Of a DNA stretch of 53,759 bases, positions 8,626-18,470 are shown one piece after another. The DNA comes from Gallionella sp. (GTDB taxonomy: Bacteria > Pseudomonadota > Gammaproteobacteria > Burkholderiales > Gallionellaceae): positions 1 to 53,759 of the forward strand of contig JAQTLM010000014.1 of NCBI GenBank assembly GCA_028714895.1. The letters are read 5' to 3'. Below the pieces are notes generated by a model, which saw nothing but the letters and a program-made list of their open reading frames with translations, had not been told where the DNA came from and searched no databases. Position numbers and translations under genes: made by a program. Every line of letters begins with the position of its first letter. The first letter of the stretch is position 1.

Positions 8626-8661
8626 ATAACAGCTTCGAGACAAACCAACACCTCACCTAAA

Positions 8662-9246
8662 ATGCCCCGCCTCCCCCTCTTCCTCCTGCTGGCCTTATTC
8701 TCAACCGCCAGCCTCGCCCAACCGAAAGGAGCCACCGTGACCGAAACCAACCAAACCGCCTACCTCGCCGGCGGCTGTTTCTGGGGCATGGAAGAACTGG
8801 TGCGGGAGATTCCCGGCGTGCTGGCTACCGAAGCCGGCTACACCGGCGGCGACACGCCGGCGGCGGCCTATGAGCAGGTGAAGACCGGGCGCACCGGCCA
8901 CGCCGAATCGCTGAAAATCGTGTTCGACCCGAAACGGCTGACCTACCGCCACCTGCTGTTCGAATTTTTCCGCATGCACAACCCGACCACGCGCAACCAG
9001 CAGGGCAACGACATCGGCACGCAATACCGTTCGGCGATCTTCTATGCCGGTGAAGAACAGAAACGCACCGCCGAGGAAGTCATCAAGACTGTGGATGCCT
9101 CAGGCGACTGGAAGGCCAAGGTCGTCACCGAAGTCGTGCCGTTCAGGGAGTTTTACCGCGCCGAGGAATACCACCAGAAATACCTGGTCAAGAATCCGCG
9201 CGGCTATACCTGTCACTACATCAGGCGGATGAACCTCGGGGAATAG
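8662..9246 (+). CDS. msrA: peptide methionine sulfoxide reductase A
   Basis: MsrA reduces methionine-S-sulfoxide in proteins. The active site GCFWGME is at about residues 33-39, followed by the family blocks GYTGG, GHAE, and NDIGTQYRSAIFY. Counted from the ATG at 8662 the product has 194 residues and an N-terminal Sec signal (PLFLLLALFSTASLA), so it would be exported. A second in-frame start, GTG at 8737, has a much better ribosome site (AAAGGAG, 5-nt spacer) and would yield a 169-residue cytoplasmic enzyme. Both forms may be made. It converges on the CopD-like gene with a 3-base gap. Confidence 0.95.
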   Translation: MPRLPLFLLLALFSTASLAQPKGATVTETNQTAYLAGGCFWGMEELVREIPGVLATEAGYTGGDTPAAAYEQVKTGRTGHAESLKIVFDPKRLTYRHLLFEFFRMHNPTTRNQQGNDIGTQYRSAIFYAGEEQKRTAEEVIKTVDASGDWKAKVVTEVVPFREFYRAEEYHQKYLVKNPRGYTCHYIRRMNLGE

Positions 9247-9249
9247 CGT

Positions 9250-9705
9250 TTAGCCCCGCGCCATGCCGACCGCCACCACACTTACGGTCAGCAGCCCCAG
9301 CACCAGATTCAGCGCGACCAGCTTGCGGATCCTGCCCAATATTTCCCCCGCCTCTTTCCAGCGCTGTTTGGCGACATGCAGGCTGAACGGCACGTAGCAG
9401 GCGAAAAACACATAGCCAAAGATCGCCATCATCGCCAGTCCCGATGCCAGCATGATGTGGACATGGCGCGCTGCATGGGCGATGCCGCCGTACAGGTAAA
9501 TCAGGTAAAAGCCCGTGACCAGTATCGCGCCGGCCGCGCCCCATACCCAGTTGAAGAAACGGCGGAACACTGCATCCAGCAGCTTGAGGCGTTGCGGCGG
9601 TTCGAGCGTTTCCATGGCGGCGGGGCGCAGCACCAGATGCGCGAAAAACATGCCGCCCACCCAGATCAGGACGGCCAGCAGGTGGATGAGTTTGAACAGG
9701 GTCAT
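9250..9705 (-). CDS. CopD-family membrane protein
   Basis: A 151-residue protein with four hydrophobic segments, starting MTLFKLIHLLAVLIWVGGMF. The HLLAVLIWVGGMFFAHLVLRP block, histidines in HAARHVHIMLASG and the general layout match the CopD/DUF-type copper-resistance or cytochrome-like membrane family. Paired histidines could bind metal or haem. Neighbours give no further hint, and function in copper handling is inferred from the family only. Confidence 0.8.
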   Translation of the reverse strand: MTLFKLIHLLAVLIWVGGMFFAHLVLRPAAMETLEPPQRLKLLDAVFRRFFNWVWGAAGAILVTGFYLIYLYGGIAHAARHVHIMLASGLAMMAIFGYVFFACYVPFSLHVAKQRWKEAGEILGRIRKLVALNLVLGLLTVSVVAVGMARG

Positions 9706-9741
9706 GGTTTGATTCCGGTCTGTTTAGGGCTTCCGTTTATT

Positions 9742-9794
9742 GTAGGAGCACAACTCGTTGCGCGATTGAATCGCCCGATGAATCGGGCTCCTAC
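9742..9794. repeat. GTAGGAGC palindromic repeat
   Basis: GTAGGAGC at 9742 and GCTCCTAC at 9787-9794 bound a 53-bp element with further internal pairing (CGATTGAATCG, CGATGAATCGGGC). A relative with a longer stem lies inside ybbP at 25886-25943. This is a REP-like element in the gap between the CopD-like gene and rnhB. Confidence 0.75.
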
Positions 9795-9822
9795 GATGAG
9801 GTAATACGATACCTGAATAACG

Positions 9823-9853
9823 CCCTCTCCCCTACCCCGCAGGCGGGAGAGGG
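9823..9853. repeat. short inverted repeat overlapping the rnhB stop
   Basis: CCCTCTCCC and GGGAGAGGG face each other across 13 bases. The rnhB stop codon and last codons lie within this element. Similar CCTCTCCCGC/GCGGGAGAGG palindromes occur at 21916-21939. It may fold as a terminator-like hairpin at the end of the lipid A operon, but no T-run follows. Confidence 0.6.
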
Positions 9854-10425
9854 AATAAAAGTTCGCGCACCGGCCTGAAACTGCGGCGGTGCACCTCGGA
9901 CACGCCATGTTCGCGCAACGCGGCGAGATGCGCAGCGGTGGGATAACCTTTGTGATCGGCGAAACCGTAAAGCGGATACTGTTCGTGCAGTTGCAGCATC
10001 AGTTCATCGCGCGCAGTCTTCGCCAGAATAGAAGCGGCGGAGATCGCTGCGACCTTGCTGTCGCCCTTGACGATGGCCTGGCTGGGAATACCGGTCTGCG
10101 GGCAATACAGGCCATCCACCAGCACCTGATGCGGCTGTATCTTCAACGCCAGCACGGCGCGGCGCATCGCCAGCAAGGTAGCTTGCAGGATGTTGAGCCG
10201 GTCGATCTCGTCCACTTCGGCGTAGGCCACCGCCCAGGCCAGCGCACGTTCGCGGATGATCGGGGCAAGCCGGTCGCGTTGCCGTTCGGAAAGCTTCTTG
10301 GAGTCGGCCAAGCCTGCGATGGGGTTGCTCGCGTCAAGAATCACCGCCGCCGCGCTCACCGGCCCTGCCAAGGGGCCGCGCCCGGCCTCGTCCACGCCGC
10401 AGATGAGTATTTGGATTCCCGTCAC
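9832..10425 (-). CDS. rnhB: ribonuclease HII
   Basis: RNase HII removes ribonucleotides from DNA. The 197-residue enzyme shows [14 protein letters not shown] at its N-terminus, with the catalytic Asp-Glu pair, LADSKKLS, then [16 protein letters not shown] and HKGYPTAAH. The open frame extends 65 codons further upstream, but that part lies inside lpxB. I chose the GTG at 10425, which has a GGGAGGGG ribosome site and leaves 22 bases after lpxB. The final residues (PLPPAG) and stop are encoded by a small inverted repeat. It is the last gene of the lpx operon. Confidence 0.93.
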   Translation of the reverse strand: MTGIQILICGVDEAGRGPLAGPVSAAAVILDASNPIAGLADSKKLSERQRDRLAPIIRERALAWAVAYAEVDEIDRLNILQATLLAMRRAVLALKIQPHQVLVDGLYCPQTGIPSQAIVKGDSKVAAISAASILAKTARDELMLQLHEQYPLYGFADHKGYPTAAHLAALREHGVSEVHRRSFRPVRELLFPLPPAG

Positions 10426-10447
10426 AACCCCTCCCGGCCTCCCCTTG

Positions 10448-11611
10448 TCAGGGGAGGAGTGTGCCCGGCAGATACGGCAGGATAGCCGATGCCGCTTTCT
10501 GCGCAGTATTCTGGCGCAGGGTCTGGTGCAAAGCATGGAATACCTCTTCGAGCTGCGCCACGGCCTCTTTATCGTTGACCAGGTTAAGCAATGCTTGGGT
10601 GAGGTTTTCCGGCGTGGCATCTTCCTGGATCAGCTCCGGCACGACAAAGCGTTCGCACAGGATATTGGGCAGGCCGAAATAAGGTTGATAGCGTTTGCGC
10701 TTGATCAGCCACCAGGAGAGCGCCGGCATCTTGTAGGTGATAACCATCGGCCGCTTGAGCAAGGCGCACTCCAGTGTCGCCGTGCCGGAGGCTACCAGCG
10801 CAATATCGGCGGCGATCATCGCATCCTGCGCATGGCCGAACAGCAGCGTGATCGGCAGTTGTTGCGCGTCGCAATCATAGAGCGCCTGATCGAAAATACC
10901 GCGCGTTTCGCGGCTGACCAGCGGAACCAGGAAGCGCGCATCGGGTATCTGTTGCAAGATCAGCCTGGCGGTCTCGATGTAAGTGCGCGCGAGATGTTTC
11001 ACTTCGCTCTGGCGGCTACCGGGCAGAAAAGCGAATACCCTGGCTTTCAGCGGGATGCGCATCATTTCGCGCATCTCGGTGCGCTTTGGGTACTCCGGCA
11101 ACATGTCAGCAAGCGGATGTCCGACATAATCGACCGGAATGCCGGCTTGCTGATAAAGCCCGGGTTCATGGGGAAACAGCGCAAGCATGTGCGATACGGC
11201 GCGCTTGATCTTGTTGATACGCTCGCCGCGCCACGCCCAGATCGACGGGCTGACGTAATGGATGGTGGGGATGCCGCTAGCCTTGAGTGCGAGTTCCAGA
11301 TCGAGATTGAAATCCGGCGCGTCTACCGCGATGAACAAGTCCGGGCGATTAGCCAAAAAATACTCGCGCAGCCTGCGGCGGATGCCGACGATCTCGCGAT
11401 AGTGACGCAACACTTCGACATAGCCGCGCACCGCCAGCTTTTCCATCGGGAACAATACGCTCATCCCGGCGGATTGCATCTTCGGGCCGCCGATACCGAC
11501 GAACTCGACATCGGGACGCGCTTCCTTCAGGGCTGCCATCAGGTGGCTGCCGAGCAGGTCACCGGAGGCTTCGCCCGCGACGATGCCGATTACGACTTTC
11601 TTTTGCGACAT
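10448..11611 (-). CDS. lpxB: lipid-A-disaccharide synthase
   Basis: LpxB joins UDP-2,3-diacylglucosamine and lipid X to form the lipid A disaccharide at the inner membrane. The 387-residue protein has [13 protein letters not shown] near the N-terminus, [10 protein letters not shown] near residue 110, and [18 protein letters not shown] near 280. I start at the ATG at 11611 ([11 protein letters not shown]); an upstream in-frame extension to 11659 reads into the intergenic repeat. It lies 188 bases after lpxA, a gap filled by an inverted repeat. Confidence 0.95.
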   Translation of the reverse strand: MSQKKVVIGIVAGEASGDLLGSHLMAALKEARPDVEFVGIGGPKMQSAGMSVLFPMEKLAVRGYVEVLRHYREIVGIRRRLREYFLANRPDLFIAVDAPDFNLDLELALKASGIPTIHYVSPSIWAWRGERINKIKRAVSHMLALFPHEPGLYQQAGIPVDYVGHPLADMLPEYPKRTEMREMMRIPLKARVFAFLPGSRQSEVKHLARTYIETARLILQQIPDARFLVPLVSRETRGIFDQALYDCDAQQLPITLLFGHAQDAMIAADIALVASGTATLECALLKRPMVITYKMPALSWWLIKRKRYQPYFGLPNILCERFVVPELIQEDATPENLTQALLNLVNDKEAVAQLEEVFHALHQTLRQNTAQKAASAILPYLPGTLLP

Positions 11612-11642
11612 TAGGGAACCTTTGAGTCTTGAAAACAAATTT

Positions 11643-11775
11643 GAGCCACGGATAAACACGAATTTACACAGATGATCAACGGCATTGCCTCAGATATTAT
11701 TAATACCATCTAGGTGAAACGCTACATATCGAAACTCGATATTTTATCCGTGTTTATCTGTGTGAATCTGTGGCT
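11643..11775. repeat. imperfect inverted repeat with 30-bp arms
   Basis: Arms at about 11643-11672 (AGCCACGGATAAACACGA...) and 11746-11775 (...GTGTGAATCTGTGGCT) are near-complementary and separated by 73 bases. It occupies most of the lpxA-lpxB gap. This GATAAACACGGAT-type repeat is a known dispersed intergenic type in proteobacteria. It could separate lpxB expression from lpxA. Confidence 0.7.
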
Positions 11776-11799
11776 AACTGCGGTTTTTGAATGATCCAA

Positions 11800-12570
11800 T
11801 CAACGAACGATGCCACGCTCCGATGTAGCGAGAAAGTCTGCCAGCGGCTGCAACTCGGCATGTTCCGACAGTTGCGACCCGATGGCGGCTTTCGCTTCAT
11901 CCAGACTCAGACCGGACTTGTACAGCGTCTTGTAAGCGCGCTTGATCTCCATGATTGCCGGACTGGAAAAACCGCGCCGCTTCAATCCTTCGGCATTGAT
12001 GCCATGCGGCGCGCAAGGATTGCCGGAAGCCAGCACGTAAGGCGGAACGTCCTGCAACAAAATCGTACCCATGCCGGTAATGATGTGCGCGCCGATTTTG
12101 ACGAACTGGTGCACCACGGTAAAACCGCCGAGGATCGCGTAATCGCCGACTTCCACGTGCCCTGCCAACTGCGCGTTGTTGGCGAAGATGGTGTGGTTGC
12201 CGACCTGGCAGTCATGCGCCAAGTGCACATAAGCCATGATCCAGTTGTGGTTGCCGACACGCGTCACACCGATATCCTGCGCGGTGCCGAGATTGAAAGT
12301 GCAGAACTCGCGGATGGTGTTGTGGTCGCCGATCTCCAGCCGCGTCGGTTCACCGGCGTACTTCTTGTCCTGCGGAATCTCGCCCAGCGAACAGAATTGG
12401 AAAATGCGGTTGTGCCGGCCGATGCGCGTATGCCCGTTGATCACCACATGCGGGCCGATCACCGTACCGGCACCGATCTCGACATGCTCACCGACAATGG
12501 AATATGCCCCCACCTCGACGTCGTCGGCAAGCTTCGCGTCCGGATGGACGATGGCGGTCTGGTGAATCAT
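11800..12570 (-). CDS. lpxA: acyl-ACP--UDP-N-acetylglucosamine O-acyltransferase
   Basis: LpxA catalyses the first step of lipid A synthesis. The 256-residue protein is built of hexapeptide repeats (left-handed beta helix) from about residue 8 to 190, for example [14 protein letters not shown], with the catalytic histidine region [17 protein letters not shown] near residue 122, then a helical C-terminal domain. It starts 22 bases after the fabZ stop and belongs to the lpxD-fabZ-lpxA series. Confidence 0.96.
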   Translation of the reverse strand: MIHQTAIVHPDAKLADDVEVGAYSIVGEHVEIGAGTVIGPHVVINGHTRIGRHNRIFQFCSLGEIPQDKKYAGEPTRLEIGDHNTIREFCTFNLGTAQDIGVTRVGNHNWIMAYVHLAHDCQVGNHTIFANNAQLAGHVEVGDYAILGGFTVVHQFVKIGAHIITGMGTILLQDVPPYVLASGNPCAPHGINAEGLKRRGFSSPAIMEIKRAYKTLYKSGLSLDEAKAAIGSQLSEHAELQPLADFLATSERGIVR

Positions 12571-12592
12571 GAATACCTCTTGAAATACAAAA

Positions 12593-13042
12593 TTACGGCA
12601 CCGATTTTACGGTACACATCAATTCCGCTTCGGCAGCCAGTTGCCCGTCCACTTCTGCCCTGGCGCTGAACTTGAACACGCCGCGCATGCTGCGCGTCAG
12701 CGACACCTTGATGATCAATTGATCGCCGGGAGTGACTGGACGTTTGAAGCGCGCGCCATCGATACCGGCGAAGTAGTACACCGACTTGTCGTCCGGCTTG
12801 CTGTCCATGGATTTGAATGACAGCAGCGCGGCGACCTGCGCCATCGCCTCGATAATCAGCACGCCGGGCATCACCGGATGGTGCGGATAATGGCCGGGGA
12901 AAAATGGTTCGTTGATCGTAACGTTCTTCAACGCGACGATATCCTTGCCCGGCTCAACCGACAATACGCGGTCCACCAGCAGGAACGGGTAGCGGTGCGG
13001 CAGATGTTCAAGAATGGCGTGAATGTCCATTTGCATACTCAT
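12593..13042 (-). CDS. fabZ: 3-hydroxyacyl-ACP dehydratase FabZ
   Basis: A 149-residue hot-dog-fold enzyme that dehydrates 3-hydroxyacyl-ACP in fatty acid synthesis. The signature [13 protein letters not shown] near residue 14, the catalytic stretch [23 protein letters not shown] near 47-69 (histidine and glutamate) and [15 protein letters not shown] are intact. Its ATG overlaps the lpxD stop by one base (TAATG). FabZ competes with LpxA/LpxD for 3-hydroxyacyl-ACP, so coupling these genes balances phospholipid and lipid A. Confidence 0.96.
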   Translation of the reverse strand: MSMQMDIHAILEHLPHRYPFLLVDRVLSVEPGKDIVALKNVTINEPFFPGHYPHHPVMPGVLIIEAMAQVAALLSFKSMDSKPDDKSVYYFAGIDGARFKRPVTPGDQLIIKVSLTRSMRGVFKFSARAEVDGQLAAEAELMCTVKSVP

Positions 13043-14079
13043 TAATCTTTCCCTTTCAATAATGCGATTTCTTGTTCCAGTGTCTTGACGCGCTTCACTA
13101 AATCGTCGAGGTGCCGCAAGTGCACTGCGTTCTTGCGCCAGTCTTCAGTCTTGCCGAACGGAAAAATAGCCGCATAGGATCCGGCTTCGCGGATGGATTT
13201 CCCGATCAGCGTGTGGGCGGCGATCTCGACGTGATCGGCCAGTTGCAGATGTCCCAGAATCCGTGCGCCCCCGCCAATCAGGCAATAGCGTCCGATCACC
13301 GCGCTGCCGGCGATTCCGGCGCATCCGGCGATCGCAGTATGCGCGCCGATGCGCACGTTGTGCGCGATCTGAATCTGGTTGTCCAGTTTCACACCGTCTT
13401 CGATCACCGTATCGTCCAGCGCGCCGCGGTCGATGGTGGTATTCGCGCCGATCTCGACATCATTGCCGATCACCACACGACCGATTTGCGGAATCTTGAC
13501 CCAGCGCCCCTCGTCCATCGCGATGCCGAAACCGTCCGAACCGATCACCGCGCCGGAATGCGCTATCAGGTTATCGCCGATCACACAGTCATGATAAATC
13601 ACCACATGCGGATACAACCTGGCATGACTGCCGATGACCGCATTTGCACCGATGCAACAGCCCTCACCGATTACGCTGAATGCTCCTATCGTCGCACCTT
13701 CGCCGATCACCGCCATCGCGGCGATGCTGGCCGTCACATCAATTTGCGCACCTGCACCGACTACCGCGCCGGGGTGCACACCCGGCTTTGCTTCCGGCAA
13801 TGGATTGAGCAATGCCGAAACCTTGGCGAAATAGGCGTAAGGGTTATCTGAAATGATGCGCGGCAGATCGGTCGCCTCCGCATCCGCCTCGCCAAGAATC
13901 ACTGCGCCAGCCCGGGTGCCGGCAAGCTGCGTACGATATTTACTGTTGGTAAGAAAGCTGATGTGGTTTGCCTGCGCCTTTTCCAGCGTGGCAATTTGAG
14001 AAATACGCACCTCGGCATCCCCCAGCACGCGCCCGCCAAGCTGCGCCGCGATGTCAGCCAACCGATAGGAAATATTCAT
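13042..14079 (-). CDS. lpxD: UDP-3-O-acylglucosamine N-acyltransferase
   Basis: LpxD adds the second acyl chain in lipid A synthesis. The 345-residue protein has the N-terminal uridine-binding domain ([18 protein letters not shown]), a hexapeptide-repeat beta helix from about residue 100 to 290 with the catalytic histidine region in [20 protein letters not shown] near 235, and a C-terminal helix ([20 protein letters not shown]). It follows skp by 12 bases. Confidence 0.96.
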   Translation of the reverse strand: MNISYRLADIAAQLGGRVLGDAEVRISQIATLEKAQANHISFLTNSKYRTQLAGTRAGAVILGEADAEATDLPRIISDNPYAYFAKVSALLNPLPEAKPGVHPGAVVGAGAQIDVTASIAAMAVIGEGATIGAFSVIGEGCCIGANAVIGSHARLYPHVVIYHDCVIGDNLIAHSGAVIGSDGFGIAMDEGRWVKIPQIGRVVIGNDVEIGANTTIDRGALDDTVIEDGVKLDNQIQIAHNVRIGAHTAIAGCAGIAGSAVIGRYCLIGGGARILGHLQLADHVEIAAHTLIGKSIREAGSYAAIFPFGKTEDWRKNAVHLRHLDDLVKRVKTLEQEIALLKGKD

Positions 14080-14091
14080 CCTGCGTACCGC

Positions 14092-14616
14092 TTATTTGCT
14101 GTCCTTGCCGCTGTCAGTTTTTTCGCCGGCGAGATGCTTGATCACCTTGTCGGTAATATCTATTCTGGGATTGCGATATACCGCTTCCTGCAGGATCAGG
14201 TCGTATTTTTCCGCTTCAGCAATCGCCTGGATCGCCTTGTTGGCCTGCTCCAGCACAATGGCCAACTCTTCGTTCTTGCGCAGGTTCAAATCTTCGCGGA
14301 ACTCGCGTTGCATGCGCTGCAGGTTCACATTCATCGCAGTCAATTCGCGCTCCTTGTTGCGATGATCGGCATCCGATAACTTGCTGCTCTCTTTCTCCAG
14401 TAAGGCTTGCAGTTCCTTCGCCTGTTTCATCAGCTTCTTGATTTCCTGATCGCGCCCGGAAAATTCCTTTTCAATCTTTTTTTCCGCCTTCACCGCCGGC
14501 GAGGATTCGCGCAACACGCGCTCGGTGTCCACCACACCCACCCTGAAATCTGCGGCCTGCGCCGCTCCCATGCCCAGCAACACAGCCAACACGCATGCTT
14601 TTATTGTTGTCTTCAT
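14092..14616 (-). CDS. skp: OmpH/Skp-family periplasmic chaperone
   Basis: Skp holds unfolded outer-membrane proteins on their way to BamA. The 174-residue precursor has a Sec signal (VLAVLLGMGAAQA, cleavage before ADF), the family start FRVGVVDTERVLRESSPA, and a long charged coiled-coil body (EIKKLMKQAKELQALLEKE) before the C-terminal core ILQEAVYRNPRIDITDKVI. The ATG at 14616 is preceded by AAGGAG; an upstream frame extension to 14637 has no site. It lies between bamA and lpxD, as in most proteobacteria. Confidence 0.94.
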   Translation of the reverse strand: MKTTIKACVLAVLLGMGAAQAADFRVGVVDTERVLRESSPAVKAEKKIEKEFSGRDQEIKKLMKQAKELQALLEKESSKLSDADHRNKERELTAMNVNLQRMQREFREDLNLRKNEELAIVLEQANKAIQAIAEAEKYDLILQEAVYRNPRIDITDKVIKHLAGEKTDSGKDSK

Positions 14617-14640
14617 TACATACTCCTTACACATCATAAC

Positions 14641-14800
14641 CAGCCGCTTGGCTGCCGTTAACCAATGACTTGATTGGCGTAGTTTACCAACTTAGTCAAA
14701 TGGCTATGCAAAACCTTTTGGACAGCCTAGTCAGATGGCTATAACCAACAACTTGGCAACCGTCTTTTGGTTGCTTAGTTGGATGGCTAGTTGTTCCATC
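14641..14800. repeat. tandem units of the AGTCGAATGGCTAGT repeat family
   Basis: The bamA-skp gap holds three degenerate units, each with an ACTTGG...CCAA pair and an AGTCAAATGGCTA-like end (around 14693, 14730 and 14778). Related single copies are found at 25380-25437 inside ybbP and 32461-32521 before tesA. No gene is seen in this gap. Confidence 0.7.
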
Positions 14801-14810
14801 AGTAGCTTCA

Positions 14811-17084
14811 TCAGAACGCAGAGCCCAAGTTAAACTGGAATTTTTGCAGCTTGTCCACCGCCTGCTTGTTGAGCGGCACAGCATAACTGAACTTGATCGG
14901 CCCCACCGGAGATATCCAGGTAAATGCCGCACCAGCAGAATAGCGCAATCCGGCGCTGCCCGGCAGATCACCGGGACCATAGACCGCACCTGCGTCGACA
15001 AATCCGCTCAGGCGCACCGATTTCTCCTTGATTCCCGGAACCGGCATCAGCAACTCCGCATTACCGACCACGCGCCTTGTGCCGCCCAATACCGCATCCG
15101 TCGCATCGCGCGGACCCAGCGAATTGGAATCGTACCCCCGCACCGAGCCGGTACCGCCGGCATAAAAATTCTTGAAGAACGGCATGGGCTTGCCACCGTA
15201 ACCGCCCGCGACACCGGCCTCGCCATTCAGCAGCAGGGTAATATCGCTGCTCACCGGGTGGAACCACTGATGCTGGTAATTCAGCTTGTAATAACGCATG
15301 TCGAACACCGGCAGCGCAATTTCCGCGAAGGCGCGTTGTACCGTACCCTGTGTGGTGTAAATTGCGCTGTCACGGCTATCCCTGCCCCAGCCGATTGTCC
15401 CCAGCAAGTTGCTGTTGGATGCACCAAAAGTATTGACGTACTGTATCAAACGCGCCGGGGGATTGGTCAACAACCCCAATTGGGTGCTTTCAAACGCCAA
15501 ACCATAACTGATCGACTCATCCTCACCTATCGGCACGCCGAAACGCACCCCACCGCCCATAGTATGGGATGAGTATTGACTCACCGCCGTACTGCTCGAA
15601 TCGGTGTTGCGTTTATAAACATCGAAACCGCGGCTCACGCCGTCATCGGTGAAATACGGATTGGTGTAAGAAAGCGAATAAACCTGGTTGACCTTGCTGG
15701 TGTTGATTTGCGTCGAAACATGGTTGCCGCTGCCGAACAGGTTGGCTTGTGTCACACCCGCCGTCAGTGTTATTCCTTCGCCGTTGGAAAAACCCGCACC
15801 CAACGAAAGATTGCCCGTGGATTTTTCTTTCACCGAAACGGTTACATCCATCTGGTCGGTAGCGCCTTGCACCGGTGGAGTTTCCGCGTCAACTTCGGAA
15901 AAAAAGTCCAGCCTATCCACGCGCTGCTTTGATTTCTTGATTTTCTCCGCATCGAACCACGCGCCCTCGACCTGGCGGAACTCGCGGCGGATGACCTCAT
16001 CGCGCGTTTTGTCATTGCCCGCGATATTGATGCGGCGTATATACACGCGCTGCCCGGGATCAATCACAAAATTGAAAGCCACCTGATGCTTTTCCTTGTC
16101 CAGCTCGGGGGTCGCATTCACATTGGCGAAGGCGTAACCCTCTTGCCCCAGGCGCTCACCAACCTTCTTGCTGGTTTCGGTCAATGCCTTGCGCGAAAAA
16201 GTATCACCCGCTTTTACCTGGATAAGCTTTTCGACCTCCTCCTTTGCGATCAAGGTGTTGCCGGATACCCCAGTCTTGGAGACCGTATACTTTTCGCCTT
16301 CGGCAATATTGATGGTGATGTAAATGTCTTTCTTGTCCGGCGTAATGGAGACCTGCGTGGAATCGATGCTGAACTCCAGATAACCGTTATCCATATAGAA
16401 CGAACGCATCGCTTCCATGTCGGCTGACAGTTTTTGCTTGGAATACTGGTCGTTCTTGCTGAACCAGCTCATCCAGTCCGGCGTGCTGAGCTTCATCATA
16501 TCCAGCAATTCATCTTCCTTGTAGGCACGATTGCCGACCAGGTTGATCTGCTTGATTTTGGAGACTTCGCCTTCCGCCACATTGAACACGATGCCGACGC
16601 GGTTACGTTCCAGTTCGGTGACGGTCGTCGTCACGCTCACGCCATATTTGCCACGCGCCACATACTGGCGCTTTAACTCCTGGGTAGCCTTGTCCAGCGC
16701 GCCCTTGTCGAAAATACGCGCCTCGGCCAGTCCCGCATATTTCATGTTGTCTTTGAGTTGATCCTTGGGAAAATCCTTCACGCCGTTGACCTCGATACTG
16801 GCTATCGAAGGACGCTCGCGCACCAGCACAATCAGCACGCCCTGCTCGACTTCCAGGCGCACATCCTTGAAGAATCCGGTGGCATACAGGGCGCGGATCG
16901 CCGCGGCAGCCTGCTGGTCGTCCATGGTATCGCCGACCTTGACGGGCAGGTAGCTGAACACCGTGCCGGCTTCGGTGCGTTGAACACCCTCGACGCGGAT
17001 ATCCTTGACGGTGAACGGTTCAATTGCCCAAGCGGGAGACATGCAAAGCAGGGAAATCAGCCCCGCCAGTTTTTTTAATTTCAT
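14811..17084 (-). CDS. bamA: outer membrane protein assembly factor BamA
   Basis: BamA inserts beta-barrel proteins into the outer membrane. The 757-residue precursor has a signal peptide (LAGLISLLCMSPAWA), five POTRA domains over about residues 22-420 (the first starts FTVKDIRVEGVQRTEAGTVF), and a 16-strand barrel ending in phenylalanine (FNLGSAF) as barrel proteins do. The conserved barrel element GGTGSVRGYDSNSLGPRD, the VRGY/F motif of loop 6, is present. It follows rseP by 3 bases and precedes skp. Confidence 0.97.
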   Translation of the reverse strand: MKLKKLAGLISLLCMSPAWAIEPFTVKDIRVEGVQRTEAGTVFSYLPVKVGDTMDDQQAAAAIRALYATGFFKDVRLEVEQGVLIVLVRERPSIASIEVNGVKDFPKDQLKDNMKYAGLAEARIFDKGALDKATQELKRQYVARGKYGVSVTTTVTELERNRVGIVFNVAEGEVSKIKQINLVGNRAYKEDELLDMMKLSTPDWMSWFSKNDQYSKQKLSADMEAMRSFYMDNGYLEFSIDSTQVSITPDKKDIYITINIAEGEKYTVSKTGVSGNTLIAKEEVEKLIQVKAGDTFSRKALTETSKKVGERLGQEGYAFANVNATPELDKEKHQVAFNFVIDPGQRVYIRRINIAGNDKTRDEVIRREFRQVEGAWFDAEKIKKSKQRVDRLDFFSEVDAETPPVQGATDQMDVTVSVKEKSTGNLSLGAGFSNGEGITLTAGVTQANLFGSGNHVSTQINTSKVNQVYSLSYTNPYFTDDGVSRGFDVYKRNTDSSSTAVSQYSSHTMGGGVRFGVPIGEDESISYGLAFESTQLGLLTNPPARLIQYVNTFGASNSNLLGTIGWGRDSRDSAIYTTQGTVQRAFAEIALPVFDMRYYKLNYQHQWFHPVSSDITLLLNGEAGVAGGYGGKPMPFFKNFYAGGTGSVRGYDSNSLGPRDATDAVLGGTRRVVGNAELLMPVPGIKEKSVRLSGFVDAGAVYGPGDLPGSAGLRYSAGAAFTWISPVGPIKFSYAVPLNKQAVDKLQKFQFNLGSAF

Positions 17085-17087
17085 TTT

Positions 17088-18470
17088 CTAACCCGAGATT
17101 AGGCGATTAATATCGTTGTAGATTGCAAAGACCATCAGCATACCGAGCAGCGCAATGCCGATTTTCTGGCCTATTTCCCAAACCTGCTCGGAAACCGGAC
17201 TGCCCTTGACCAATTCGGCGACATAATACAGCAAGTGCCCCCCATCCAATAAGGGGATGGGCAGCAAATTCAGCACACCGAGACTAATGCTGATCAACGC
17301 CAGAAAGCCGAAATAAGCCGCCACACCCATTTCGGCGGACTGACCGGCATAATCGGCGATGGTTATCGGGCCGCTCAGATTTTTCATCGAAATCTCACCC
17401 ATCGCCATCTTGCCCAGCATTTTCAGGCTGATGACAGAAGTTTCCCAGGTCTTGCGCAAAGATCGGGAAAACGCCTCAAACGGGCCATAGCTTACCTCGG
17501 TCAGCATCGCCTGCCAGGCTGCGCTGTCCACTTGCGGAGCCGCGCCGATCTTGCCCACGGTCTTGCGGGTGCCCGGCCCAGAGTTTTTCGGATCGGATTC
17601 AGCAACGGCCTGCGGTACCAACTCTACGCTCGAAGTCATTTCACCACGTTGAATATCAAGCCGTACCGTTTGCCCGGGGTGCGTGCGTATCATCTCCACC
17701 AACTCATCCCAGTGCTGCATTGCCACTCCATTGGCACGCAGGATACGGTCGCCCTCCTGCAAGCCGGCGCGTTGTGCCACGCTATTTTCGGCAATCTTAC
17801 CGATGACGGGGAGAATAACTGGCCGATAAAGATGCAACCCAAGTTTATCGAGAAATTCGCCGTCCAGATCTTTTGCTTCCAGGCCGCCTATGTCGAGCAA
17901 GTGGGAAAGCCGCTCACCCTGCGCGCTGCGTGCTTCGATCTTGACTTCCCCATGACGAAGGGCAAGCTCCAACAGCGACCAGCGCAATTCCTGCCAACTC
18001 GGAATCGTCTCGCCGTTAATGCTGAGAATGGTTTCACCCGGCTGCAACTGCGAGAACGCAGCCGGAGAGCCCGGCGGCACCTCGCCCAGCACCGGTTTCA
18101 ATCCCGGCACGCCGTACACAAACAAAATCCAGTACAACATAATCGCCAGTACAAAATTGGCCAGCGGCCCGGCTACCACGATTGCCATGCGCCGCAATAC
18201 CGGCTGGCGGTTAAACGCATATTTCAGGTCTTCCTGAGCAACTTCGCCTTCGCGTTCGTCCAGCATCTTGACGTAGCCACCCAGCGGAATCGCGGAAATC
18301 ACCCACTCCGTATCACTATTGGCAAAGCGTTTGCGGTAAATCACCTTGCCAAAGCCGATTGAGAAACGCAGCACTCTTACCCCGCAGCGGCGCGCCACCC
18401 AGTAATGCCCGAGCTCGTGGAACACTACCAGCAGTGCGATCGCACCGACAAACGCCAGCAAGGTAATCAT
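17088..18470 (-). CDS. rseP: RIP zinc metalloprotease RseP
   Basis: RseP cleaves anti-sigma factors and leftover signal peptides within the membrane. The 460-residue protein has the zinc site [17 protein letters not shown] at about residues 15-31, two periplasmic PDZ domains ([20 protein letters not shown] near 130 and [20 protein letters not shown] near 230), and the second M50 motif [16 protein letters not shown] near 400. It overlaps dxr by 4 bases (ATGA) and precedes bamA. Confidence 0.96.
   Translation of the reverse strand: MITLLAFVGAIALLVVFHELGHYWVARRCGVRVLRFSIGFGKVIYRKRFANSDTEWVISAIPLGGYVKMLDEREGEVAQEDLKYAFNRQPVLRRMAIVVAGPLANFVLAIMLYWILFVYGVPGLKPVLGEVPPGSPAAFSQLQPGETILSINGETIPSWQELRWSLLELALRHGEVKIEARSAQGERLSHLLDIGGLEAKDLDGEFLDKLGLHLYRPVILPVIGKIAENSVAQRAGLQEGDRILRANGVAMQHWDELVEMIRTHPGQTVRLDIQRGEMTSSVELVPQAVAESDPKNSGPGTRKTVGKIGAAPQVDSAAWQAMLTEVSYGPFEAFSRSLRKTWETSVISLKMLGKMAMGEISMKNLSGPITIADYAGQSAEMGVAAYFGFLALISISLGVLNLLPIPLLDGGHLLYYVAELVKGSPVSEQVWEIGQKIGIALLGMLMVFAIYNDINRLISG

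Noticed and set aside
10426..10620. N-terminal extension of RNase HII
   Set aside because: The extra 65 codons lie in lpxB and do not resemble RNase HII; the GTG at 10425 has a good ribosome site and fits the family start.
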